A stretch of 64,000 nt of DNA from Ilyonectria destructans (lineage: Eukaryota; Ascomycota; Sordariomycetes; Hypocreales; Nectriaceae). Position 1 is the first letter of the stretch. Each line of letters begins with the position of its first letter. Where the stretch lies: NCBI GenBank assembly GCA_020740775.1, contig JAHEWK010000001.1, positions 6,076,001 to 6,140,000 on the forward strand, written 5' to 3'. A program made the position numbers and the translations under genes. Shown here piece by piece: positions 22,948 through 33,375 of the stretch. The notes under the pieces were generated by a model. It had not been told where the DNA came from, ran no database searches, and worked only from the letters and a program-made list of their open reading frames with translations.

Positions 22948-24973
22948 TGCTAAAGTGTGTGAGGCGGATGCGAGAAAGTGAGGTGAGTTGATGAAGAGTT
23001 GAGGAAGGGAAGTGAGGAGGTGGGGAGTTGAGAGGAAAGAACTATCTCTTGCCTTAGGCAGAAGGGCTCTACAGTGAGTCACATGCACCTGCCTGCCAGC
23101 TGCCGTGGCTTTTGGCAGCTGGCAGGTTCCAGTCCGGAGTTGTTGCGGTCTTTAGGCGCCGGAGGTGGCTTAGGATTTATCTTGTCCGATTGGCCCCTGA
23201 AACGTAACACTCAACATTATGTCGATGGCCAAACATCCATCATCATTATCAAATCTAAGCTGGTAAATAAATAAAAAGATTATTCTTGGGAGATAGGTAC
23301 TGTTGAAGAGACCAGGCGCGTACACTACATCTATACAAGCCATTGGTATAGAGATTCTCTGCCTCGCTAACTTAGCGGTTCAACAAATACGTAGAAAAAA
23401 TCCAATAGAATGTTGTTTTATGAACTGCCGTGTTCTATGTATTATTGACAATTATCCTTTGGGTTGAGGTCTACACTAATTATTAGAGAAACAGTCCATA
23501 TCTTGCTACTTATCACGTCTTGAATGTCCAGATAACTAGTTACATACGTTTTTTATGCCAGTAAAAGCGTATCTTGCAGGACGGCTTTTGAAGCGGCAGA
23601 GAATCAGGCCGATGCTTAGAGCATCTGGGCTAAGGGCTCAAGGATTCTCATTTCAACTCACATAATAGCCACTTGGTCCGAACGGCAAACTCTTTTCGTC
23701 AAGTACGGTACATCACCGGTAGTCCCATGGACGCAGCAACAACCAACAAAGGCAACAAAAGACAAAAGCTGGCTATTATGATGAAAGAAAGCCACAATCC
23801 CACGCCTGTAGTACCAAGGTCAGAGAAGATTTATTGTATGGTACAGCGGGGGAAGTTCGAACCCAAGCAGGCTGATATGGTGAACCCGACTGGGAGCGAG
23901 AATACCGGATAGCCTCACGAAGTATTAGATTCCAGATCCGTGCAAACAAAGGATAAAGAGTAAGTAGACATCATTGGAACGCTTGGAAAGGCAGGTGGAG
24001 GGAGGTACCTCATATGTACCTGCACCCTGGTATCATAATTCCCGTTTGACGCGGTCCCATGCCTTTGTCTTTAACATTAGTCCTTGCTCTCAAGTCAGGC
24101 ATCCAATAATGGGGCTGTACTTTCCGCCGAGCCACGCAAATACACAAAATAGACGCGTAAGTGTAGACCACGGTTGCGCACAACAGGCATATGTGAGGAG
24201 TTTATGTGTGTACGGTGTACTAGCTGTGCCCCAATGGACATAGGATCTTCATTCTGATGTCTTCTCAAGCCCATGGACGTTATACTCAAAATTCTCGGTA
24301 AGCTAAACGCCTCTCCTGCATTACCTGTTAGCTAGTCGTCAATCATGCTCTCTGATTTTAGTGCAGGATGTCTTGTATTGATTGCATTGTTCTGCTCCTC
24401 CATGACAGGAGTGTGCAACCTGTCATCTCAAATTGCGTCCCCCGAGTCCTTTGTGTGTATCTCTTAACCTACATTTCGATTTCCTCTTGGCAATAGCCCA
24501 GCTAGTTTGCTTCTTGAAAGCCGTTTGAGTTAGTAGAGGGTACCTTGCGATTTTGGGTAGCCCCTGAATCGCGCGCAACGGTCAAATTGAATCGAAAGCA
24601 TGGGATCGGAAGGTTCAGTCACACTTATTTAATCGGCGGCCGTCGTCTATCTGAGTATCACTGAAGAATCTCTTCTTTTTGACAAAATAAATTTAGTTGT
24701 AATGCGCTTGTTAAGCACGGGTATCTCTCAAACGCCTCCCTTCGTCCTTAATCCTTCCACCTCCTTTCATTAACCCCACCGATTTTCCAAAGTTCTAGAC
24801 ATTAGGAGGTCATTGGTACGTATTCCTTTATATCCTTTGCAAGGAACCCAAGACTCAAATTCTCGTAGCAATGCCACAAATATACATATTTAATCCTGTC
24901 ATGGGCTCCATGCCAGTAACACCAGACTCGGACCCAGACGCCCACCACCAGTTGACCCCCGCCAATAACCGTA
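22948..24973. other. 2-kb intergenic region, AT-rich
   Basis: No gene is recognised between the GNAT-like gene start and the stop of the next minus-strand gene. A perfect 13-bp inverted repeat lies at 23092-23126. From about 23200 the base composition turns clearly AT-rich compared with neighbouring genes, and all open frames are short. Confidence 0.5.
23092..23126. repeat. Perfect 13-bp inverted repeat with 9-nt loop
   Basis: The arms are cctgccagctgcc (23092-23104) and ggcagctggcagg (23114-23126), separated by gtggctttt. The arms contain CAGCTG palindromic cores. The element lies about 150 bp upstream of the ATG at 22947 of the minus-strand GNAT-like gene, so it could be a hairpin in the leader or a paired protein-binding site. 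Role unknown. Confidence 0.75.
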
Positions 24974-26584
24974 TCATAAACTCTCCAGATCGTAAGACCG
25001 CCGGAACCCCGGGTGCGATGAGTACACACTTGATGCTGGTGGCGGGGGAACCGGGTCCTGCGGCTTGGTGCGGCGGGGGTTGTTCCAGTCTTTGCGTGCG
25101 GCAATATAAGCCCCGGCTCCATCGACTTCGCTCCAGGTACTGGATGGATCTCGTCGTTGTTCCGGAGACGTATATTGCGACTCGCACTCCCACTCTGGCT
25201 CCTCAGTCTGCCACATCGGGCGGACACCCGATAAATCCAAGCGGTCCACCGCCATTGCCACTTCGCTCTCCTCTGTATGCACAGTGATTGTCACCCAACT
25301 GCTCGCCTCTGATGTAACTGACGAAACCGCGTCCGGATCGAGTGGCGGCATCCCCGCACTCTCGGGGCCGTACTCACTAAAGGCCGGATGAACATTGCGC
25401 AGCGCTTGGCGACGATCCTGGGGTGTCAGGCCTCGTCCTCGCATCTGGTCATCGAACCAGTCCCAGGTCTCGTTGCCCGTGGAATCACCGTCGTCGTAAT
25501 AGTCATCTTGGAGGTTGCCGCCCCCATTGTCCTGGGCGATGGTGGTGGCAGGCAGTTCGTAGTAAACCGAAACCGGTTCTTCCTGGACGGGTACCTCACC
25601 ATCGGAAGCATAGCCAGGTAAACTAGAATACTGCGTCCACCGAGTCATGGCGGGAAGACGCGGTTCCGGGAGAACCTTGTCTTTCCTCTTCCTCCGTGGT
25701 TGTCGGCGCCATGTCTGCCGGGGCAGTTTTCCAGCATCGGCTCTCCTCTTTGCGCTCTCCTCCTTCCGCTTCTCGATTTCAGTATTCAAGGCGCTGATAT
25801 CCTCAGACAGCGCGTCACTGAGGTTGCAAATAGCCTTGGCGGTTTCATCGTCGAACTGCCTGATCCACGACTCCACAAAGGGCCGCAGTCGCGGCTCTGT
25901 CCTACCTCTCCTGGGATAAAAAGTCCGCCGCGCACGCAAGTTGGCCCGCAGGTCGACAAGCAGCTGAGGATTCCCACCAATGACAGAAATAATGCATGCT
26001 TCGCATCCGCTCTCAACCGTCACAACCGGAGTGGTGCGGTTGTATCCGAACACGGCGCGGAAGGCGTCCTGGCCGATCCAAAGCGCTGTCGCCGCGTCCA
26101 TGCGGTCGAGCCAAGCATTGAGCCGGTCCGTAAAGGCAGTACGCGCGCGCCACTTACGGAAACGGTCGGTGCGTTGAGTGAGCTCTTGCGCGAAGAGGAG
26201 CATGATGCGGCGGATAAGACGAGGGTCCAGGTCACGGTGTGAATAACACAGGTGGGCAACTTTCGATGGATGGCGGCGGTTGTCATAGTGGGCGGTCAAG
26301 CGATGAAAGATATTATGTGGTCGCCGGACTGATTCGTCGAGCTCCTTGATCTGGAATTCCTGGTCCTTGAGCCAAGATTGTTCCGGGTTGGCGATGTTAA
26401 CAGACGGGGGCATCCAGAGCATATTGGTGAGTTCGTCGAGCGCTTCTGGGGGCATGTCAGGACGGCGGCGTCTACCGTGGCCCGCCTTCTCGCCAGGAGC
26501 TGATGATAATGCAGAAGGCGATGAGTAGTGAGATAATGACATGTCCGTAATGCGAGAAGGCATGGTGAAGATGGGGCTGTCCAA
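24974..26584 (-). CDS. Uncharacterised fungal protein, single exon
   Basis: One uninterrupted frame of 536 codons from ATG 26584 (an alternative in-frame ATG lies at 26563, MPSRITDMSL). I do not recognise a named domain. Residues ~45-240 look like a folded alpha-helical region rich in Arg/Trp/Leu (for example NIFHRLTAHYDNRRHPSKV, AFTDRLNAWLDRMDAATALW, CEACIISVIGGNPQLLVDLR). A helical stretch with a very basic end follows (RRQPRRKRKDK, a possible nuclear localisation signal). The last 200 residues are acidic and probably disordered (DDYYDDGDSTGNETWDWFDD). Codon use is GC-rich at third positions as in neighbouring housekeeping genes, which supports a real gene. No function is proposed. Confidence 0.7.
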   Translation of the reverse strand: MDSPIFTMPSRITDMSLSHYSSPSALSSAPGEKAGHGRRRRPDMPPEALDELTNMLWMPPSVNIANPEQSWLKDQEFQIKELDESVRRPHNIFHRLTAHYDNRRHPSKVAHLCYSHRDLDPRLIRRIMLLFAQELTQRTDRFRKWRARTAFTDRLNAWLDRMDAATALWIGQDAFRAVFGYNRTTPVVTVESGCEACIISVIGGNPQLLVDLRANLRARRTFYPRRGRTEPRLRPFVESWIRQFDDETAKAICNLSDALSEDISALNTEIEKRKEESAKRRADAGKLPRQTWRRQPRRKRKDKVLPEPRLPAMTRWTQYSSLPGYASDGEVPVQEEPVSVYYELPATTIAQDNGGGNLQDDYYDDGDSTGNETWDWFDDQMRGRGLTPQDRRQALRNVHPAFSEYGPESAGMPPLDPDAVSSVTSEASSWVTITVHTEESEVAMAVDRLDLSGVRPMWQTEEPEWECESQYTSPEQRRDPSSTWSEVDGAGAYIAARKDWNNPRRTKPQDPVPPPPASSVYSSHPGFRRSYDLESL

Positions 26585-27643
26585 GAACGCTACTTTGACA
26601 AAGCCTTCAGTCGTCTAATTGGGCTCAATGCACGCTGTGACAATAGCGCAACGACAAATAACTCTCTAACTGCAGGTAGAAGAAGTGTCCCAGGCAATTC
26701 TTTGTTGCCGCGTTTTGCTCCAGGTGTATATACGTATATAATGTTTGGGGTGGTTTCTCGGCTTCCGCCATCTTGACCGCATGGCTGCGTTTCCCATACC
26801 TTATATATTTCTGTCGGAAGAGCAGATTCAAAAAGGGGAAGGCCGTTCAACAGTTGGAAACGATGTTCCAAACGGACAAGATGTCGAGTTCGGATAAAAA
26901 TGTCCGTCGTGCCTTTGTCCCAGGTAGAACGGCAACCATTCTTGAGACTAGACTTAGCCCTAAGCCATTGTTCAGGTCCCGAAGTGAACATTAACCGCGG
27001 TGGAGTGGCTTGAGCTATGGAAACCTAATACTGTTAGCTGGTACGCTTTTTCCGTAGTGAACGGATTCTCTGTACCTAGAACAAACATCGGAGCGCTGGT
27101 TAAATGCTAGTGTTGTCCACGTCGGATCTAGACTGCTCCTGGCTATCATCAAAACAGGTGATGGATAACTGATAGGTGAGTCTACTGCCCAGGCACCATG
27201 TGCGCCCCTGGGCCAGTCATCCAAGCAGGGAATGCGATGGTTCCTCGAGGATGAGGGAACAGTTGTCCGTGTTTATTAGACCTGACACAGGAAAGATTGA
27301 AAAGTCCGGTTGTCCGAATTGTCGTTGGAGGCTCAACCAGCACGCTTGACGCCCCCAAACCCAACGTCATACTTCCCATCCTTCCAATCGTCGCCTTTGT
27401 TTAGAACCTGCCGTCCACCATAGAAGACAACTCCAAGGAAAAACAAATAGAAAGCTGCGGGGAGATGCAGCGGCTAATGCACTAGAGTACAATGACATGT
27501 CGGATGGTCATAAGCCAGCCCCTCCCCACGTAGGAGATTCATCCTCTCGTTGTACACGCCATTAAGAGAAACCCAAACTCCATGATCATGCTCGTGTTGT
27601 TTCGTTAGTAGTATAGATTCAGATCGCCTTGTGTCGTTTGTCT
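26585..27643. other. Intergenic region
   Basis: This 1.06-kb stretch upstream of the 24974-26584 gene and downstream of the LAMMER kinase holds no recognised gene. A short TATA-type stretch (acgtatataat) occurs near 26732-26742. Confidence 0.5.
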
Positions 27644-30023
27644 TCATCCCACGTATTGCGGATGCCTAGCAGCCTCTTGTTCCATTCGTAACCTCTCAAG
27701 CCGAATCTTCGCCGCCTCGGTTCCATCATCAGGCTGGGCCATTTCCTTGAACCAGGGGTGGTTCAGGGCCTGCTTCGCAGTGATACGCTGAGCAGGGTCG
27801 TAGACAAAGATCTTCTTGAGCAAGTCAAGGAAGTTCTTGAGGAAAGGGTTGTTGTTGGCGGGGATGGCATCCTGGTTTTGTCAGTAATCGAAAATATAGT
27901 GACGGAACAGAATTCACGCACAGTCAGATGCTTCATAGCCTTTACGAAGCGACGAGAGCCCCGGGTCGTTTCCAGGGTGGGGTAGTCAAGTCTGAGTCGC
28001 TTGAAGTACCTAGAGAATGTTAGTCTGCGTGTCGGTTAGAAGAGTTGCGAATGACTGACTTTGAAGCAGCGTTTCCTCCACTCCGTGTGGACATCTTGTT
28101 AACCGCTTGCACAAGGTGGCTGTCAATGCGGGTGCCCACTACCGCCTCCATCATAGCAAGATGCTCCAAGTTATCATGGGTTTGGAATAGGGCGTCGCCG
28201 GTGAAGAACTCGACGAGGATGCAGCCGATACTCCAGATATCACACGGGTATGACCATCCGAGTCCGAGGATAATCTCAGGGGCTCGGTAATGGCGAGTCG
28301 ATACCACAGAGGAGTGGTACTCGTCTTGGAAGGTGGCAGATCCAAAGTCGATTAGCCGGATCTCGGTATCAAGCAAGACTCGGCGCTGCGTAGCCTGTCG
28401 GTTGATGGTTGTTGAGGAAGAGGGGATCTTTCGGTTGTAGGTGAAAGTTTGGTACGAGTTGTCACAGAGCAAGATGTTTTCGGGCTTCAAGTCAGTGTGG
28501 ATGAGGTTAAGATCATGAAGGACTAGAAACTGTCAGCAGATGAATACACGAATAATGCGCGGAGTACTTACATGCAACACTGGTGAAGAGTTGCCGAGCG
28601 AAGCTCTGGATCTGGCTGTTGGGAAAAGGGACGAAGCCGTTGCTCTTAAGGAAGTCAAAGACACTTTGGCTAAGAAGATCCATTACGATGCAGATGTGGC
28701 CGCGGTAGTCAAAGCAGTCCCGAAGGTGGATGCATCGATTTCGGTTCTCATCGTCGTTGGCCTTGAGGGTGGCGAGAACCCTCAGTTCGATCCTGGAGGC
28801 ATCTCGGTATTTTTGCACAGATCGGATGATCTTGACGGCAACGAGTTTGTTGTGCCTTCGGTCACGGGCCTTGACGACCTTGCCAAAAGTGCCCTGTCCA
28901 AGGAGCCGAACGATTTGATCTAGTCTAGTCAGTGATTCAAGTCCCTGATAGCGATCAAAGCGGTAGTCAAACGTACACTTATCGGTCAACTCTGCATCGG
29001 GGACAACGATGTAATGGCCATCGTCATCGTCGACCTTGACATTCTTGTTGTAGTGGTGCTATTCATGATGGTCAGTTACAGTGCATTCCAATCGGAACGT
29101 AGAGAAGGACTCACGTCATGGATGACTCTGACGGTGACGTCGCCGGCCTTCTTCGGTGGATAGGGTGGAGGCTTGTAGGTGAAGAAGGGATCGCCGAGAC
29201 CATCAATGTCCCTCCGCTTTGCCTCGTTGGCGACCTGTTGGCGAGTCCGTTTCCGCTTGAGCGGAACCTGGGCTTCCGTGTACTGGCTGTTGTTGGAGGA
29301 GAGGGAGGTAGGCGCGGTGGTGCTGAGGGCGGAATTGGTGCGGTCGCCACTGGAGTTTGCGGAGCCCGTGGGAGTAACGGCGTTCAACGGGGTGTTGTTC
29401 TGCGAGCCCAGATACTTGATGTGGTAACCGGCGGCCTGGACAGTGGCAGTGGCAGTGTCGTCGTCTCGTCTCCTCTTCTTGGCGGCCTGGCGAGCCGGGG
29501 CGGAGTCGTTGGTGCCAGGGGCCACACCATTTGTGATTTTGCGGCCGGTGTTGGCCTCGGGCTCGGGGGTGTCGTCGATGACGATGATCTCCTTGGGGAG
29601 GCCATTCTTGTAGAAGGTGTTCCAGTCGGGCTCGCGAGAGCGGCGACGCTTCCGCGAGTGCTCGTCAGCGGTATCGGGCATGGCGGCGGCCGAGTAATTC
29701 GCGTCGTGTCGGGGCGATGGGTCGTGGGGAGGAGGGACGGGACGGGCAGCCGAGGACTGGGTGACGGCTACGCCATTCGTCACGGAGGAGGAGTAGGCGA
29801 CGCTGGAGGGCGGGTATGCCGGCGGGAGTCGGGCGGTGGCAGTGGACGAGGCCGACGAGACGACGGGAGGCAGGATTGACGACGTTGCGGCGGTCGAGCG
29901 ATAGCTGGCGCTGGGGTTGGGCTGGTAGCCCTGCTGGTGCGAATGCAAGTGCGAGTAGGTCGGGGGATAGTGATGGGGATGGTAATGTGGTAGTGTGGCC
30001 GTGGCCGTGGTGGGCGTCGACAT
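27644..30023 (-). CDS. LKH1/KNS1: LAMMER (CLK-type) dual-specificity protein kinase
   Basis: LAMMER kinases phosphorylate SR-type and other proteins on Ser/Thr/Tyr and link splicing, stress and cell-cycle control. Six exons, 29115-30023, 28977-29058, 28572-28919, 28060-28522, 27922-28009 and 27644-27871, join in frame to 705 aa. The first ~300 residues are Ser/Thr/Pro/His-rich and disordered with basic patches ([15 protein letters not shown]). The kinase domain begins at [16 protein letters not shown] (~331), has AVKII (catalytic Lys), HTDLKPEN (~455-462), DFGSAT, and STRHYRAPE. The family signature reads [11 protein letters not shown], with Ala where the eponymous Arg would be. The end is [13 protein letters not shown]. 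Start choice at 30023 ([14 protein letters not shown]) rests on recall of related fungal kinases; the frame stays open upstream to an ATG at 30260. Confidence 0.93.
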
Positions 30024-32276
30024 GACGGAGGAGAGCCAGAGCCGTCCAGGGCCAACAGCAGAAGGGGGAAGGAGAAGGGCAAGGGACCGGTGCCGTGTCG
30101 AACGGGGCGAGGCTCGAGTCGAGTTCGTATCGTATGCGTGGTGATGTCCTTGGTAGAAGCCGTGGGAGAAGGGGAGAAGGAGAAACGAGACGAGCGAGCG
30201 ACGCTGCTGGAGGCGACGAGGAGATGGGATGGACGGGGAAGGGGACCCGGGCTTTCCCAAACCGCTTGGTGGTGGTGTGTGAATGACGGCCCAGGGAACG
30301 GAAGCGTACTGTGCACAGCGGTCGCCACAGCGGGCACAGTGGGCGGCAGTGGGTGACAGCGGGTAGCCTCAGTGGGTGGTGAGCCCTGGAGCGCGGTGGA
30401 GTAGTGAGGACGTAGTGGTGGCACGTCGCGCTGGGGGGTGGCTGAGTTTTCGCCGGTGCGGGAGAGGGAGGTCGGAGAGAAGCCCAAGAGAATGGACGAC
30501 GATGGGAGAGGCCCGCCCAAAACGACTTATCGTGTAGTCAAGATAGCTAGCAGCTACCAGGTACCATCAAGGTCGCTTTCATCAAGAGCAAGCAACAATC
30601 CCAGTGATCTATTTTTTTTTTTTTCTTCGTCGTGGGCTGGGGAGTTTTCCGGGGACCCAGATGGCAGAAGAGGCTGAGGTGGCGCTACAATCCGGGCGCT
30701 GGCTTGCTGGTGCGCCTGCAGGCGTGCTTTTGCAAATGGCCCCGGAAGAAGCGCTGCAGGGCCGCCTTCTCGAGTGCGGTTTCTGCTGGGGTGGGAAAGG
30801 CGAGGAAAAAAGGCTCCGCGCCGGCTGGTTGGAGCGAGGCCGAGGGGGACGGGCTGCCGAGTAAGGCAAAGTGGAGGGCGACAGAGGGCCTTGGACGCTG
30901 TCGCCGGCTGCTTTAGGGTTTCTTGGCCGAGTTCGCCAGCGGGTTGGATGGGGGCTCTTGGGACGGGACCCTGGGGGCCTCTGTCGCCCTGTGGGGAGCC
31001 CTGTGGGGAGCCCTGAAGGGTACAGCGCCACCCAGTGCACCACCACCACTACGGGACACCACCACAACCTGTACGCCGGTGCGTATCCAGCCACTTCAAC
31101 ACGCGAACGTCCAGTTACTACCCAGCAGGATGGGAATTGGCGGCAGCGATGGGGGATTCTCTGGAGTCAAACGGGAGGAATCACGGTGCGCAGGAGGAGC
31201 CAACCACACGGCAGGAGGAGCGCTCAGGGGCCCAGACACTGACGAGATGAGGCCTGGGCTTTGTCTGGGCCTTGTTCCTGTTCTGCGGCGGCGGGCAGCG
31301 GGCGGAGACGCGGAGGAGGAGACGATAGCCCCAGGTACCTGAGGTACCTCGTCACAAAAGTGTCCGGTGCTCTGGGCCGTCGAGCAAATCGTCAGAGGTA
31401 CTTTGCTCGTGCGCGAAAACGTTTCAATTCTCAAGGTACCGACGACGAGAGCCAAGACCATGCACCGGGCCAGATCAACCTCAGCCTCTCGCTGTCTCAA
31501 ATCTTAATAGATTGGGAGACTCCATCGTGGGTTTGATGAAGGGCTTCCCAGCAGCACTCACAAGCAGCCGCACGGTGGTACAGTACGAACGAGGGCCCTG
31601 TGTGAACAGATGCATGCGTCACGTCAGAGCACGCCAGTACCTTACTGTTGTATTTCGTACCTCGCCTCCTCATCGTCCGTCCTCCTCTTCCCCCTCACGA
31701 ATAGTAAGCCCCAAGCGGAGTCCCCTCTCGACGCAAGTCAAGTCCAGGGCCCCGGCTCCCCGAGTCTCCAGTCGTCAGACCCCAGTCGTCGACAGTCAAC
31801 AGTCAAAAGTCAACAGAAACAAGAAAAAGTGCTTCCAGAGGGCTCACCAATGCCCGTGGCTAAACCCGAATTCACAAGTGCACTACTAGACACGGCTGAT
31901 AAGCTATTAATAAGGACAGGCAACAGCAGCAGCGACGTTGGAGTGGAGCGATACGCCTTGACGGAGTGCCAGAGTACCTACGGATCCGTCAAAAGCACCA
32001 GCGTCGACTCCTCCTCCCGCTCGCCTCCACTCTGATACCACGTAGAAACAGACAGGAACGAAAAAAGACCCTACGGTACTGCATCAGCACGCGAGGATGG
32101 GCGGGCTAACACCGACCCAACGTCCCTAGGATCGTGGTTCTGGTGATGCCGCCCATCCATTCGTCACGCAGCCCGGGACACCACCAGAACCACGAGAGTT
32201 CGCCGTCGCAATGTGAGCCTGACAGCCAAGAAGCCCAGTAAACTCTGCGAGCGGTGAAGGCGTCCAGTGGGCGTCC

Positions 32277-32315
32277 AGCCAACCAACCAACCAACCAACC
32301 AACCAGCCAACCAAC
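32277..32315. repeat. (AACC)n tetranucleotide microsatellite
   Basis: About nine to ten tandem aacc units with one interruption (aaccagcc) lie in the gene-poor region upstream of the LAMMER kinase. Confidence 0.9.
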
Positions 32316-33299
32316 CCTCGATCCTCGCGCAACCCCGTGCGTGCGCCTGTGCCAGCCTGCGCGCCTGTCTGTGCCTGGCCATCATGCCGCCTCTGGCTGC
32401 GTCTCGACGTGCGCCTTGGCTGCTCATGACCTCGCTTGATAAAGTCAATCACGACTCATGCAATGGCCCGGTGGCATCGAATAATTGCCATGTGGGAAAC
32501 CGACATGGCCCTGAATCCAACACACGTCGGTTGTGCCTAACTAAGGTAGCATGCAAACGGGCTGGGTTGCAACAGGAACGGGAACTTGTAACAGGCGGTG
32601 CCGCGGCCCCCGTCCTCTTTCTCTGTGCGTCTCTGGCAAATGAATTTTGTGTTTCCAGTTGTGTCCCGATTTACACTCCCTGGCCCGTCTCCCACTTCCC
32701 CGGGTCGTCAGAAGGGTCGTGAGTCGTCAGCGGCCATCGTCATCCGTCATCCGTCATCCATCGCGCAGCTCAGCCTGAGCCGAGTCTCCACGCTCAAAGC
32801 CCAAGCCTGCGAAACCCAGCCTGGACTCCTGGAGCCAACAGCCAAGCCGGCAGACAACACAACACGATGCAGCTTCGGCCTGAGCCAACAGCCTGGGCGA
32901 GCCAACAGCCCCAGCCCACCAGGCCCGTTCCAGAACCTCTCGTAGCCATGACAGAGAGGGCGACCCGTTTTGTCCTGGGCCATGTCCACGTCAATACGGA
33001 GTCCTGTGCTCAGTGCGCTGCCCCGTGCTGTGTCATGTCGGCCCTACGGACTTGTACTCAGCGTGACAACTGCCTCTCCACCGACACTGTCAGCGCATCT
33101 GCTCGGTGCATCTCGTCGGCAGAGCTGGGCCTTGCAATGGCTTGGCGGGATCGTACTCGATCACATCGAAATTCACGGCCTTCGGTGCGAAACCGCGTGC
33201 TGCAAGGTACGTACTACGGTACACTTTACGCACGCGTGCATCTTCCCCCGTCACACCCGCGTCCAACCACGAGCAAGCAACAAGCCCATCATGGGTCCT

Positions 33300-33375
33300 C
33301 TCCCTCAGCCATGGACCCTCTTTCGCAGCCATGGTGCCTCACAGCCATAGCCATGGAACCTCCCTCAGCCATGGC
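33300..33375. repeat. Degenerate minisatellite with cagccatgg core
   Basis: Four to five imperfect copies of a unit about 20 bp long, built around ccctcagccatgg, follow one another here. Each copy carries a CCATGG palindrome. The copies vary in length, so this is decayed or gene-conversion-shuffled rather than a fresh array. Confidence 0.7.

Noticed and set aside
23840..23900. ggttcgaa-like motif in AT-rich intergenic DNA, checked as a tRNA remnant
   Set aside because: No paired stems on either strand.
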